The notes below the pieces were generated by a model. It was not told the DNA's origin and searched no databases. It saw only the letters and a program-made list of their open reading frames with translations. From assembly GCA_031308135.1 (NCBI GenBank), contig JAHLJT010008756.1:131904413-131968412 (forward strand): a stretch of DNA of 64,000 nt. Direction: 5' to 3'. The position numbers were made by a program, and so were the translations under genes. This DNA is from Acheta domesticus. Lineage: Eukaryota > Arthropoda > Insecta > Orthoptera > Gryllidae. Shown here one piece after another: positions 46,201-56,329 of this stretch (positions are counted from its first letter, which is position 1; each line of letters starts with the position of its first letter).

Positions 46201-49200
46201 AGTAAAGAACTGCTTGAATTTATCAAAATTAAAATTATTCCTAATTGTAAACTACAAAATATTGAACGTAACATGTGAATAAAGGGGTATAATTGCACTC
46301 GTGAATAAAACAACTCGCTCCTATCGTCCCAAAAGTATTGCTCGCTTTCTTGAACATACCACTTTCTTGAACATGCAAACATAACCCCTCTTTATCAACT
46401 AGTTTCGTTAATTACTATAAAGAAGAAGTGAGAAGAAATACCTCGCTGTCATTGGCTTGAGATTAAGCAAAAGTTAATTGGTTTATTTGTAAATAAAAAT
46501 CTCTCCATGAACGACAATAGTAATGTATGATTCCCCACAAATTTTTAATACCGTAATAATGCAATATAGTAGTGTACTTTCCTTTTTACGAATTTATCTA
46601 TTTATTATAACACCGTACATTTTTAAGTGTATAACTATAAAATCTTTGTTTATTTCATAACTTTCATAATGTTTTAATCACAATATCAATGTTTGTAATA
46701 ATGAGATTAGTTTGTCAAGCAAATAGAAAATTACTAAAACAAAACTTTACGAAAAAATTAAAAAGACAAAGAAATTCAAATTTTGATGATGAGAACTTTT
46801 ATTTCACACAAAAACGAGAAGTTACTAGCGAGAATTTATTACTGTAGCGATAGACCATTAAGGAAAAAAAAGTATTACCAACCTAGAGTTGTGCTATTCT
46901 ATTCGTAAACAAACGTTTACTACATAACTTATATTCTTCGGCTTTTCTTTCTTGGCGCACGGGGTTGTGTCAATAAAATGGAATATCTCACGGTATTTCG
47001 CGTCGTTCTCCGTTGTACCGCCAGGGATCGCATGATCGCCAGCACTGCTCGATACATCGCGAGTATGCGACTCCTAGTGGCACAACCGAGAACGATGCGA
47101 AATACCGTGAGATATTCCATTTTATTGACACAACCCCGTGCGCTAAGAAAGAAAAACCGAAGTATAATTATAACTTTTATTAATAACAAATTTGTGATGG
47201 AATATTGCTTTACCTAACGTTTCCTTTCCGACTTTTTAAATCAACAAATTCAATATTTACTCTGAATGAAATACTATTAATAACTTACCGAATATCTGGC
47301 AGTTGATTGGTGATAGTGGTTCACTCGTGTAATGAAGAATGTGCGCTACGCAACTAATTTGGTTACACACCAAGTGGCCAGCCACCAACTTGAAAGGGAA
47401 ACTTCGCAACACAGGTACCAAAACAGGAATCATCAAAATTACGAATGAGAACAAGCAGGCCAAAATCAGGCACGTGCGCATCAAAACCACATGCTGCGAA
47501 CAGAAGAAATTTACTACATTTACCGAAAATGATGGTCCCTGCAAATTTCAATTTAGTTATAGAAAAGGATTAGGAATAGAAAATGCTCTTTTAGCTGTAA
47601 AATAAAATATATTCTGATTTCAAAATGGATAGCAAATCGACATGATTATTTTGATTTTGAAACAGCATTTGATCGTGTAAATAATAATACTTTGCTTTCC
47701 AAATTGGAAATATCTGGAGACAGACGTACTGCTCTAGATTGATTTCAAAGTTTCTTATAAACTAGACAACAACGAGTATCACTAATCACAACAGTAACAC
47801 CCTCCTTGTAAAAGCAGAAGTACCACAATGATAGGTACTGTTAGCTACGTTATTTTTAGTATTCTTTACTGAGTTACTTGAACTACCTTTTCGTAATAAT
47901 GTGACTACTTTGGCTGATGACGTAGTCTACTTTTATTTACTAAAAAATGTTCAAGCCATATGGAATGATATTCACGAAGATCTTGATTTTTAATGAACGG
48001 CTTTGATCTTATAAGGTCAACCAAAATGATAATCGATGTAAATCAATCAAATATGTAAATTTTAGCTTAAAAATAGTTTTCATCTTGCTTCAAACATGGC
48101 ATGTTTCAAACTGTGCATTATCTGTGTGGAAGTGCAAATGTGAAGTGATAAAAAAGTGATAATGTAGTTTTAAGTATTTAGGAGTCGTTTTGGAAAAAAA
48201 CATCTCTATCTTCCACAAAATTGTAAATTTGCAGCTATACCATTCTATTACTTAAACATTGTTGTGACTCCCAATATGTGAAAGTATTTTTCAAGTAGTT
48301 GAGTCCACAATACAATATGGCATTCATTGATGGGGAGAATCTTTTGAAAGTTCTACGAATAGACTGAGAAATATCTCAAAATCATTTCACTAGAATAATA
48401 CTTAATAAACCAAAAAGAGAAAGTGTCTATCCTTTAGTTTGTCAATTAAAAATTCAACTACTCTTTGTTAACGAAGTTTTAAAATGTTTTATCTTAAAAA
48501 TGGCAAAAATGGTACCAACAACTTATTCCATAAAACAAGAAGGGGTCCGAGACTTTTTAGGTTATCAAAAGTCAATAAATCTGTATTTAAAGAGTCTTAT
48601 GATTGTAATAGCCCGAACTATTTTAATAATGTGCCAAATTATTTTAAATCTAGTCCTAATATAAAAGCTTTAAAGAATTTGAATTTCTGATTATTCTCAC
48701 AGAACAAGGTAATATTTTTAAATTCCTACTAGCGGAATCCGGCAGATGTTCTGCCCTTCATCTGCCTCTTTCTCCTTCCCTCTCCCTTTCTCTCTAACAG
48801 TCTCTCCGTCTCTCTTTCTGTCTCTCTTTCCGTCTCTGTCCATCTCTTTTTCTCCCTCTGTCTGTCCCTCTCCCAGTCTCTCTCCGTTCCTCCGTCCCTG
48901 TGCCCCCTTTCTCCGCCTCTCCATGTCTTTGTCTGCCTCAGTCTCTCTCTATCTACCTCTCTCTCTGTGTTTCTTTCTTGTTCTGCAGTGTCATCTAGTG
49001 GAGTTACAACAAAATTAACAGCACATAAATTAACAGCATGTATATGTGTCAACATTCATGGGGATTGATCACACGGTGTTTACAGAAAGTGATGTATAAA
49101 CGTTTAAGTCTTAGTTCGTTTAAAAGTATGTAGTCTTTCAGTCTAGAAATCTAGTTATCTATTCATCTCTAGTGATTTGATATTTGTCTCCTTGTGAAAT

Positions 49201-52200
49201 GTTGTGCCGTTTTGAAATCTTGCGAAGTATCAATCATTATGTAAAATGTATTTTGCAAACTTATTTAACATAATGTGGATGTTCTATCATAACGTTTATA
49301 TTCTTTGTCGGTTGGGTATTCGATCACATACTATTTGCATTTCGGTGAATTATTTACATTTCTGTAAAATGAATTTCAAAATTTAGCATTTAAAATATGA
49401 TCGTTCTTGATTACTTGTTTTGGACGGTTTTAGGCAAAAACATATTAAATAGGCATCAACCGCCCTTTTAGGACATTTTAGGAACTATTAGACGCTTTCA
49501 GTAGATTTATTTCCTCATGTTTCGTAAACATGTGCAATTGTTTTCCACAACATCCTAAATAGGCATTTGTCCTAAAATCCGAGGTCTATTTGTGATATTT
49601 AAGCAATGCTAAGAATGTTTTTTTAATTATTCGAGTTGCTCATTAATACTGGTAGTAGTGATCGACTTGCACGAGCAGTAATCTATGAAAGAATCATTGA
49701 AAGAATAAAATCAATAAATTTGTAAATGAACAGACCACGGCTTTTATAAATGTAAAGGCACAAAAAGCTTTAAAAATTCCCATTTCAAGATGTTCCAATA
49801 ATTCAATATTTAATGTCCAAAAAATCTGTATAATATCGTAATATAATATAAGAACGTACGAGTAAAAGAACATATGTGCTCTTATTTTACATTTGTGCCA
49901 ACACAAGAAGTTTATATTTTGGAAAATATTCCGAAATTCGGTGGTTCTAAAAAATAATAGTTGGCTATAACAGATTTATGGCGTTTACAAAGTTTTCTAA
50001 AGACTCTAATATAATGTGAGTTTTATGCCAAGATTGTGACTAATTGAAATTTTCACAAACAGTTAATAATTTGAAATTACAACCAGAGTTTTTCTATGAA
50101 AAATGTTTGGGTTTCGCAGTTTTGTTGAGAAAATTATCTTATTTGAATGATTACGCACTTCTAGGCTTTGCCCTCTATAAAGTTAAATCCGGAATCTTTG
50201 CAAAGTGGAACGGTGTGCATTATGCTAGTGCTACGAGCACTAATTAATGAGAAATGCAAATCTGCTTTTGTATTTATCAAAACAGTGCAGTTGCTTTCAA
50301 GCTTAAATTTGTTAACTTCATTCATACGTTTGAAAACATAAGTGTAAACAGTGTTAAAATAATTCAATATATTTATAAAATACAGCACCAACATAGAAAA
50401 GAAACTAAAGTTGAAGGTATAAAATGACCTACCTGTCTCTTCGGGAGACAAAGAACGACGGCAGTAACCGTTTTCCCTTCAAGACTTGCGGCGTCGACAC
50501 AGAAATCAGTAGAGTCGAAATCCCTCTCCATAGGGTATTCCATAAAGGCCGTGCTGTTGCTTTGCAGATAGAACGAATGCCTGTGCGCAAAAATCAGTTT
50601 ACTATTCTGCGACGTCACGTCACAGAAATCATTCATCCCGTTCTTCTCGGGCAGAAAGTTGGGATGAAGCAAAGTTTTCCCCACCGCGTGACCTCTCCCG
50701 TCGTAGATGTCCACCGTCCAGTTGACGGTGGCGCCGTGGTCGGCGCACGAGATCGCCGGTTGCGTGGAACTGTACCGGAGCAGCTGCGCGCTGCCGCAGC
50801 ACTTTCTGAACGTGCACACCAAGTAGACGTGGACGTGGGCGGCGCGCGAGTGTCCCGAGTGGAGCAGGTCGGCGCAGTAGGCGGCGGGGGCGTAGGACTC
50901 GCCGCCCGCGAGGGCGAGCGTGCCGTTGTCCAGGAGGTGGTAGCCTCCGGCCGCCGCCGCCGCGTCCAGCTCGATGGGGATGGAGCAGAAGCGGCCGTCC
51001 CCGAAGCTCACGGCGCCAGGCGGCGGAGGGTGCGGCAGCAGCCTCTCTTTGGGGCGGCCGTCGGTGGCGGACAGCACCACGGCCTTCCGGTACAGCCACC
51101 ACTGCGGGTCGCCCTGCCACACAAAACCTATTTATTTATATATTGATTGATTGATTTACTTGGTTTACTCATTTACTCGTTTACTCGTTCACTCGTTCAT
51201 TCGTATACTCGTTTACTCGTTTATTCGTTCACTCGTTCACTCGTTTACTCGTTCACTCGTTTACTCCTTTACTCCTTCACTCCTTTACTCCTTTACTCTT
51301 TTACTCCTTTACTCCTTTACTCCTTTACTCCTTTACTCCTTTACTCCTTTACTCCTTTACTCCTTTACTCCTTTACTCCTTTACTCCTTTACTCCTTTAC
51401 TCCTTTACTCCTTTACTCCTTTACTCCTTTACTCCTTTACTCCTTTACTCCTTTACTCCTTTACTCCTTTACTCCTTTACTCCTTTACTCCTTTACTCCT
51501 TTACTCCTTTACTCCTTTACTCCTTTACTCCTTTACTCCTTACTCCTTTACTCCTTTACTCCTTTACTCATTTACTCATTTACTCGTTGACTCCTTTACT
51601 CCTTTACTCATTTACTCCTTTACTCGTTGACTCCTTTACTCGTTTACTCCTTTACTCGTTTACTCCTTTACTTGTGTACTTATTTATTTATTATTCTTTT
51701 ATTTGTTTATTTTCTCCACGAAACAACTCTGCTCCCAGTCTAGCACCGGCTGGCATCACATCAAGGTGAGCTCGATTATCATCAGGGCGGACTTCTTTCA
51801 AATGAAATAAAATAAGCCTCACATAAAATGCCGGTACCACACACATTCAATCCGTCATTCCACGTTACATAAAATAACAGATGTAACAATGTATTGCACA
51901 CCCTAACGATGGCAAGAAACACTTGTCAAAACGTTGGTCCTAATATATATATTCATTTTTAATTAATACTTTTATAATTCATTACAATAACTATCTTTAA
52001 AGAAAGACTAATTTCTCAACACGACAAGCCTTTTGGAGCCTAGTCCAAGCCACAAGTTCTTGCTTAGCAGAATTATCTCTACGATAAAATCCCATCATCT
52101 GAAAACTTCATGGCTTTTGCACGATTTATCGTAAAAGGATAAAATACTCGTTAAAGCTGAATGTGTTTGCCTTTTGGCGACAGAGTGTGCTGCTAACGTT

Positions 52201-55200
52201 TAAGAGCCATAATGCCACATCTTAATTGGTATTCTTTCGATTACAGCAGAGATTATAAGACTTTCTATTAGAGTGATATAAAGAGTCCCTAGATAAACCT
52301 AATATATCCAGGGAATCTAAGGATATTTAGTTAGCAACCTACTCTGCCACCACAATTGGGAACAAATTCCATTTTCCAAATCATGTTACTAGCGCCTTAT
52401 ACGATCTGAGTCTCATAATTTAATGCAATAAATTCCAATGGACATTTTGTATTAATCTCTATTGTAACACTGGCGCATACATAGAGCTTCAAAGGAGAGT
52501 TAACATTGTAGACAAAGTAGTATTTCGTGTTTCGCAAAAACCACATATTGGAGTCCGAGACTATGCGCGACGTTCCACGCCCTTCCCCATTCTCTTTCCC
52601 ACGCCCTTTACCATGCCCTTGCCCACCCACCTCTCATGCCCTCTCTCACGCCCTTTCCCCTTGCCCTTGCCGTGAAAACAAGAACATTGCCATCTGTCTC
52701 CCTGCAAAACGACTCGCCAATGTAGAACATGATGAGTAAGAGTTTGCTACACCTCCAAAACTGAAAATATTTTATCACAAACTTACAGAAAATAATTGTT
52801 CTTAAATATATAAAATTTTCCTTCTATTATTAAAAAAAGTTCTTTCAATATGTAACAATTCATCACATATTTCCATTCGCAAGCTTTTGAAAACACAATT
52901 ACTGGCTGAATAACTTTGAATATAATTGTTCATTGTGAAATTTCTGAGTAATTTATTGAATATGTTTATTAAAATTTCACTGTTCTTAATTAATTCAATT
53001 AAAAAATAAAATCTCTATTTTCCCTTCAGACTTCGCCAGCTAATAATCACCGAGAAATATTGAAGATCACCGAACAAAATGAGATTTTCGTTCCCAGCAA
53101 AATAAAAAAATGTTTTTATCACTGTCTTACTCAAAAATCGTAATTCATATATAGAAATGTGATTGGTCTCATATCAAAATTTAGTTCTTTCGTGTCATTT
53201 AGTCTGCTGGATATTTGTGTTTTTATTTAATAATAAAAAAGTTTCTCGAATGGTGAAAATTTTAGAACGTCAAAATATAGAAGTAAACACTTGGTTATAA
53301 TTTATAATTAATTTCTTTGTAATTAAACCATCAAACTCAATTTCAAAATAACCATTATATTTATAAGAGTTCTGGGAGTAAATGATAAAAATCTCAGTAA
53401 TTGTATAAGTTAAACACAATTGAAGCTATCGTTGAGAAAACATGTTAAATATTTGCGGCTGAAAAAGGGTGTACGAGCCAAATACCCCCCAGCTTGTTTG
53501 TGAATTATCAACACAGCTTGCGGTAGGAAAAAAGAGAATCTTAATTAATCTTAGCTCTTAATGTGAAATTGAATTGGACAGAAAGAGAGGGCAATACTCC
53601 ATAAAGTTCTGTACTACAATCCAATGTTTGGATGCACAATAGATAAAACTGGCACTTATCCGAAGCGTGAGGTTCATACCTCGCTTAGATCTGCATGCCT
53701 CATTTTAACCGTTTGCTGAAGGCTTCTACCAACACTGTTTTTCCTGGCCCGGTTTACCGCATCCCGTCCCAACTTTCCCCTTCACATATTGAAGAAAACT
53801 GTACTTGGAACAGTCTTACGCGCAAAGAGCGTAAACCACGAGTCATATCGGGAGGAAAACCAGGAGTCAGTGGATTTTGAATCCAATAGTTTTACCCACG
53901 GAATTGGACTACACGAAGTATGTGTGTGTATAGTATGTGGTGTGTGTATGGTATGTGATGTGTGTGTGGTGTGTGTGTGTGTGGTGTGTGTGTGTGTGGT
54001 GTGGTTTGATGAAATTTCCCCGCTGGATGGCGAGATCTGGCGCCGACTTACCATCGACGAGCGGGGTTTTCCCCCCTCAACCAGGTATCTCCCACCAATG
54101 GGGCACCGCTCCAGCCGGGACAAGCTGTAAGCTACCGCGGGTCTCCCGGCATGTGTGGTAGTGTAGTGCATAAGTGTGTGTGTGTAAGAGGAGAGGATAG
54201 GACAAGGAAGAGGAAGGAAAGATCGCCAGCGGTCCGTGGTCCGTTTGTTAAGGTACTGCTCCGGCATTCGCCTGGTATTGATCGGAGAAACCTCGGAAAA
54301 CTACCGATCAGAGCGGCCAGCCGCTAGAATTCTCCTCCAGACAGAAACTGAATTCGACCTAGCTGACAAGCTAGTGTCGAAAATCTTGCCGCCGTCGGGA
54401 GTGGAACCTAGGACCTCCCGGTCAGAGGTACTGTAGTGACATCAAGTTGATGCACTGAGCTATCTTTCCCGGTAGTGCCCTTGGGAAGACCATCACTTAA
54501 ACCATTGCTTTGCTAGCGGTGGCACGGCGCGTTATCGGTGTCCCACCCGGGCTGCTCGTGGCGAGGGTCCTCCACCGAGCACCACTGCTGCGCGACTCGG
54601 ACACTCGTGTGAAGACCTCCATTTAAGCCAATGCTTTGCTATCAGTCGCGCCACTCCGTAGCGCTGCTGAGTGTCTACGTCGGAAGCGGCCCTAAGCGAG
54701 GGAACCTTCCGCTCCGCCACTTTTCGCGCATGCGCAATACAGTTTTTTTCTAAGTGGTCGATCTATAACTAACCTTCGGCGTGGCCTGCAGGTGTACCCA
54801 GCGGTAGAGGGCGTGGCTCTTGAGGAAGCATTTTGCACAAGCCGCACCGAGCCGTGCAGACAGAGGTCGCGCATTTCAGAAGTTTAAACTAGTGGTGCTG
54901 CAATTGCACATACTTTCTCACGTTATTTGTAACGCGTCCGTAATATTATACTATAACATGCTTGTTTTCAATCTGCAACACTTTTTTACGCACCGAGAAT
55001 CGAACGCAGGTTTTAGAATTCCTGACACCCGGTCACGATGTCTAAACCTCGGTGCTACAATAGCACATACTTTCTCACATTATGCGCGTCAACGTATTAA
55101 TATCACATAACGCATCCGTGATGTTAAACTATAACAGGACTGTTTTCAAATTTTTTACGCATTGAGAGTCGATTCAGGTTGTAGAATTCCATCACGTTTC

Positions 55201-55973
55201 GGCCTTCTTCAGGGCAAAAAGCATACAACTCACTGCCGCCGCCTAAGCCCTCGCTTTGAATGCGGTGATTAGATGGACCCTACCTTCGGCGTGGTCTGCA
55301 GGGGCGCCTTCCCTGAGCAGGAGCAGCGGCGGCGGTGGCGGTGGCGGCATGGCCTGGGCGACTGCGGAGCGCGGGCTCCAGGACACGCCAGGAAAGGCCG
55401 GGCCGCCCCGCCGCGCTCACCGCAGCTTCCACCACGCCCTCCGACCCCAATTCGTGTCGTTGTCATTCACATCCCTTCCCCCCCTGACTTCAGATGTTTA
55501 AGCCAGTGGTGCTACAATAGCACATACTTTCTCACATTATTTTAACGCGTCCGTAATATTATACTCTACCATGACTGTTTTCAAATCAAAAACAATTTTT
55601 TTACACATCGAGAGCCGAACTGAGGTTTCAGAATTCCGTCATGCTTCGACCTTCTTCAGGGCAAAAAGCATACAACTCTGTGTCGGCCGCGCAAACCTTC
55701 TTGTTGAACGCTGTGCGTAGATGAACTCTATCTTCGGTCTTCAGGGGCACCTTCCCCTCCCCTTTTCACGCATGCGCAGTCCAGGTTTTTCTCAAAGTGG
55801 ACGAGCTATAACTAACTCACCTTGGGCGTGGTGTGGAGGCGCACGCATCGCCAGGGGTCGTCGTAGAGGGCGTGGTCCTCCGGGCAGCATTTGCGCACGA
55901 TAAGCGCCCCGTGCGCAGCGCCGTGCAGGCAGAGGGCGCTGAGCAGGAGCAGCGGCGATGGCGGTGGCGGCAT
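40149..55973 (-). CDS. mth-like: Methuselah-like class B GPCR, 8 coding exons, 585 aa
   Basis: Spliced CDS on the minus strand: 55973-55821, 51113-50433, 47493-47289, 45301-45223, 43085-42886, 42118-41941, 41188-41029, 40250-40149. The total is 1,758 bases; every junction is GT-AG and in phase. Residues 1-21 form a signal peptide, and the ectodomain runs to about 280 with the KCCP motif near residue 28 and N-glycosylation sequons NGT, NWT and NST. TM1 is about 284-307, TM2 313-333, TM3 344-368 (FWLNSMCIDVAW), TM4 394-415, the loop CWF at 436-438, TM5 445-466, TM6 503-521, TM7 528-548, and a short tail follows. These match the Methuselah family, plasma-membrane receptors linked in Drosophila to stress and lifespan; the ligand here is unknown. 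Oddities: Glu357 inside TM3, and a Gly-rich first intracellular stretch before TM4. The 5' UTR and promoter are not resolved. Which mth paralogue it is cannot be said. Confidence 0.9.
40558..40665. mobile_element. Single end of the long-TIR element family
   Basis: CAGACGGACAGACTTTTGCC then TTTTTCGGTATCAAG and AAAACATGATTCC match the right end of the element at 29490-30887. No partner end is evident. It lies within intron 7. Confidence 0.55.
41029..41188 (-). CDS. mth-like: Mth-like exon 7: TM6 and TM7
   Basis: Acceptor GACATTTTCTAG, donor AAG then GTACGA. It encodes LCWRIIFLTALTYLVELVTW (TM6), a short loop with TTNEF, and TM7 ending RNIFIFLLFCWKPK, matching the Mth pattern in which TM7 ends in an FLLF-type motif and basic residues. 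Confidence 0.88.
41941..42118 (-). CDS. mth-like: Mth-like exon 6: TM5 and third intracellular loop start
   Basis: After the acceptor TTTTCCTGCAG it reads KMTALVYHYIPVSLLVVCNL and on through TM5, then a basic stretch ending RVRSKRNW. The donor is GTAATT, weak but usable. Phases agree with exons 5 and 7 (Ser440 and Ser499 split across junctions). Confidence 0.88.
42650..42838 (+). mobile_element. SINE-1 3'-half fragment
   Basis: Starts at CGCGATCTTTCTTTCTTC and continues through the AAAACCCCGCTAG and CGCCACCTCCCGAG blocks to CATCAATCAATG. It lies within intron 5, ending about 45 bases from the exon 5 donor. Confidence 0.85.
42886..43085 (-). CDS. mth-like: Mth-like exon 5: TM4 and second extracellular loop
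   Basis: Encodes a Gly/Pro-rich lead, then KRLAGYALYAWGSPALLVG (TM4), and ends DDCWFH. The LYAWG and CWF motifs are family hallmarks. Acceptor CTGTTGCAG, donor GTGAGT. Very GC-rich. It is bracketed within 20 to 50 bases by two separate SINE-1 fragments, so both intron edges are largely SINE DNA. Confidence 0.88.
43104..43250 (+). mobile_element. SINE-1 mid-body fragment
   Basis: Matches from CTCCGTGGTTTCTCCGATCA through CAGTACCCTAACAAACGGGC to the TGCACTACACTACCACACA block. It lies in intron 4, about 20 bases from the exon 5 acceptor, on the opposite side of the exon from the 42650 fragment. Confidence 0.85.
43541..43950 (-). pseudogene. ND5: NUMT: nuclear copy of mitochondrial ND5 fragment
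   Basis: Minus-strand translation contains LGWDGLGLV-like WGWDGLGLVSYCLVIYYQNV, then KSYN and ALSNRIGD, the best conserved part of insect NADH dehydrogenase subunit 5, preceded by VLIFVLSMMVLIIRPNLI. Further upstream, out of frame, VIFWAWNIVSI and SCNIIM match the ND5 N-terminal region. It ends abruptly after NRIGD at 43541. Stops, frame shifts and the position in intron 4 of a nuclear gene show it is not functional mtDNA. Confidence 0.92.
44133..44260. mobile_element. Single end of the long-TIR element family
   Basis: CCTCTAACATCTAGTGTAGC then AGAATCCATGTTTA, and a CGTCCGCCTCTCTGTCCGTC stretch, match the left end at 29490. It sits in intron 4; the right end was not found. Confidence 0.6.
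45223..45301 (-). CDS. mth-like: Mth-like exon 4: TM3 micro-exon (79 bp)
   Basis: Too short for ordinary ORF detection; found by searching for the missing TM3. It reads IVQQYAALAEVFWLNSMCID and on to AWNY, with the family's FWLNxMCxD motif. Acceptor TTTACAG, donor GTATGT. It enters with two bases completing Ala347 and leaves with AG of Ser373, exactly matching exons 3 and 5. Confidence 0.88.
45370..45720. repeat. Cluster of TCACTGA/TCAGTGA heptamers
   Basis: Six exact copies of TCACTGA or its complement lie at 45375, 45509, 45553, 45604, 45626 and 45663, with several one-mismatch forms between. The flanks share CAGTCTCAATG in inverted orientation. The role is unknown; it lies in intron 3, about 70 bases from exon 4. 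Confidence 0.7.
46931..47165. mobile_element. Foldback element, 235 bp, copy 2
   Basis: Arms of about 100 bp (CTTCGG...TCTTTCTTGGCGCACGGGG) are repeated in complement to the right, around a short centre near 47045. Arms share GGAATATCTCACGGTATTT with the 38422-38689 palindrome. It is in intron 3. Confidence 0.9.
47289..47493 (-). CDS. mth-like: Mth-like exon 3: TM1 and TM2
   Basis: 68 codons plus one base. The acceptor is TTCTTCTGTTCGCAG and the donor GTAAGT. It encodes two hydrophobic helices separated by VLRSFPFKLVAGHLVCNQ, comparable to the Mth first intracellular loop, and ends at the conserved Cys before TM3 (INCQIF). A LINE remnant starts about 45 bases upstream of the acceptor. Confidence 0.9.
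47535..48700 (+). pseudogene. Non-LTR retrotransposon (LINE) reverse transcriptase remnant
   Basis: Across shifting frames it reads FSYRKGLGIENALLAV, DFETAFDRVN, LADDVV (the xADD catalytic box with Leu for Tyr) and, near the end, a TRRGPRLFRLSKVNKSVFKE-type segment typical of Jockey/CR1-group C-termini. Many stops and frame breaks. It is 5' truncated and antisense to the receptor gene, inside intron 2. The clade is not resolved. Confidence 0.85.
48755..48990. repeat. CT-rich simple repeat
   Basis: Degenerate TCTCTCTGTCTC iterations; the Glu/Arg-rich frames on the other strand are artefacts. It lies shortly after the LINE remnant in intron 2. Confidence 0.85.
49000..50425. other. Intron 2, AT-rich remainder
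   Basis: No repeats or coding similarity recognised beyond exon 2. Confidence 0.45.
50433..51113 (-). CDS. mth-like: Mth-like exon 2: Cys-rich ectodomain
   Basis: 227 codons in one open frame, phase 0 at both ends: acceptor GTGTGGCAG before GGCGACCCG, donor CGAAGAGACAG then GTAGGT. It encodes most of the extracellular ligand-binding region, with several Cys residues, three N-glycosylation sequons and a terminal CLPKRQ segment leading to TM1. GC content is much higher than its surroundings, with strong third-position G/C. An eight-base satellite begins about 50 bases upstream of the acceptor. Confidence 0.9.
51165..51690. repeat. Eight-base satellite (CTCCTTTA)n
   Basis: More than 30 nearly perfect CTCCTTTA units at about 51255-51560 grade into variants with CTCG and CTCA at both edges. 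On the receptor's coding strand it reads TAAAGGAG, a purine-rich tract starting about 50 bases from the exon 2 acceptor. Open frames give YSFTPLLL periodic artefacts. Confidence 0.95.
51700..53900. other. Intron 1, AT-rich part
   Basis: A short pyrimidine-rich CACGCCCTTTCCC stretch lies at 52575-52670. Otherwise no features recognised. Confidence 0.45.
53925..54003. repeat. GT microsatellite
   Basis: GTGTGTGGTGTGTGTG-type iterations ending next to the SINE-1 at 54004. Confidence 0.85.
54004..54475 (-). mobile_element. SINE-1, near full-length, reverse orientation
   Basis: The complement reads from the tRNA-like head (GGGAAAGATAGCTCAGTGCATC) through the TCTGGAGGAGAATTCTAG and GGCGAATGCCGGAGCAGTAC blocks to the 3' end near 54004. 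The B-box region is altered (GGTTCCACTCC). It is in intron 1. Confidence 0.9.
54480..54760. repeat. Short tandem duplication, about 130-bp unit
   Basis: AAGACC then CATTGCTTTGCTAG at about 54487-54517 recurs as AAGACC then CAATGCTTTGCTAT at about 54613-54642. Part of the duplicated region downstream of exon 1. Confidence 0.6.
54770..54880 (-). pseudogene. Damaged copy of Mth exon 1 (copy C)
   Basis: The minus strand aligns with exon 1 from CTCTGCCTGCACGG to the donor and beyond, including GGCCACGCCGAAG then GTTAGTTATAG, and the downstream GCGCATGCG block. Coding similarity is lost by indels. The start codon region is not preserved. Confidence 0.75.
54890..55760. repeat. Tandem segmental repeats downstream of exon 1
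   Basis: Three diverged copies of a segment with GTGCTACAATAGCACATACT, ACGCGTCCGTAATATTATACT and TTCTTCAGGGCAAAAAGCAT start near 54893, 55060 and 55510. Together with the exon 1 copies this shows an ancestral unit of several hundred bases was duplicated at least twice. Confidence 0.85.
55282..55490 (-). pseudogene. Damaged copy of Mth exon 1 (copy B), ATG and donor kept
   Basis: The minus strand carries the same 5' flank, an ATG followed by Pro/Leu codons like the signal peptide start, then a jump of about 100 bases. This deletes the Cys motif and rejoins at CACGCCGAAG before GTAGGG. It could serve as an untranslated or alternative first exon, but it cannot supply the KCCP segment. Confidence 0.8.
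55821..55973 (-). CDS. mth-like: Mth-like exon 1: signal peptide and KCCP motif
   Basis: 51 codons from the ATG at 55973. A Pro-rich start and Leu-rich core (PLLLLSALCLHG) form a secretion signal, followed by VRKCCPEDHALYDDPWRC, the usual beginning of the Mth ectodomain. The donor is AAG then GTGAGT, phase 0. An in-frame upstream start about 55 codons earlier would spoil the signal peptide, so the ATG at 55973 is preferred. Two damaged copies of this exon lie downstream in intron 1. Confidence 0.85.
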
Positions 55974-56329
55974 GGCCTGGGCGACTGCGGAGCGCGGGCT
56001 CCGGGGCACGATAGGAAAGGCCGGGCCGCCCCGCCGCGCTCGCCGCAGCTTCCGCCGCGCCCACCGATCGCAATCCGTGTCGTCGTCACGCGCGTGCCTT
56101 CCCCTCTGACGAGAGCGTGTGGAGGAAAATTGCTGCACGGAGAAAGCTGCGACACGCGTTTCTGGAAATTTCGCCTGCGGGCAAGCGCTCTCTCAAGGTG
56201 GCTCCAGGCGTTCGGGATTTGCCGAGCTACTGCTCTCCCGATCCCGACCAGCTGATGTGTTCGTTCGACCAGCTGATGTGTTCGGCGCTTTGTTGTGATT
56301 CGGCCCTTTGGTGTGTCCTGAAAAGACCT

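Noticed and set aside
50424..51146. 240-codon plus-strand open frame opposite exon 2
   Set aside because: Shadow of the GC-rich receptor exon; the minus frame has family motifs, matching splice sites and phases.
51147..51630. 147- and 159-codon frames of repeated YSFTPLLL type
   Set aside because: Direct translation of the eight-base satellite; absence of TAA/TAG/TGA in the unit keeps the frames open.
55185..55220. CTGAAGAAGGCCGAAACG on the minus strand as ribozyme core
   Set aside because: Stem II would have no loop; it is more simply a short motif found near retroelement ends, repeated because the segment is duplicated.
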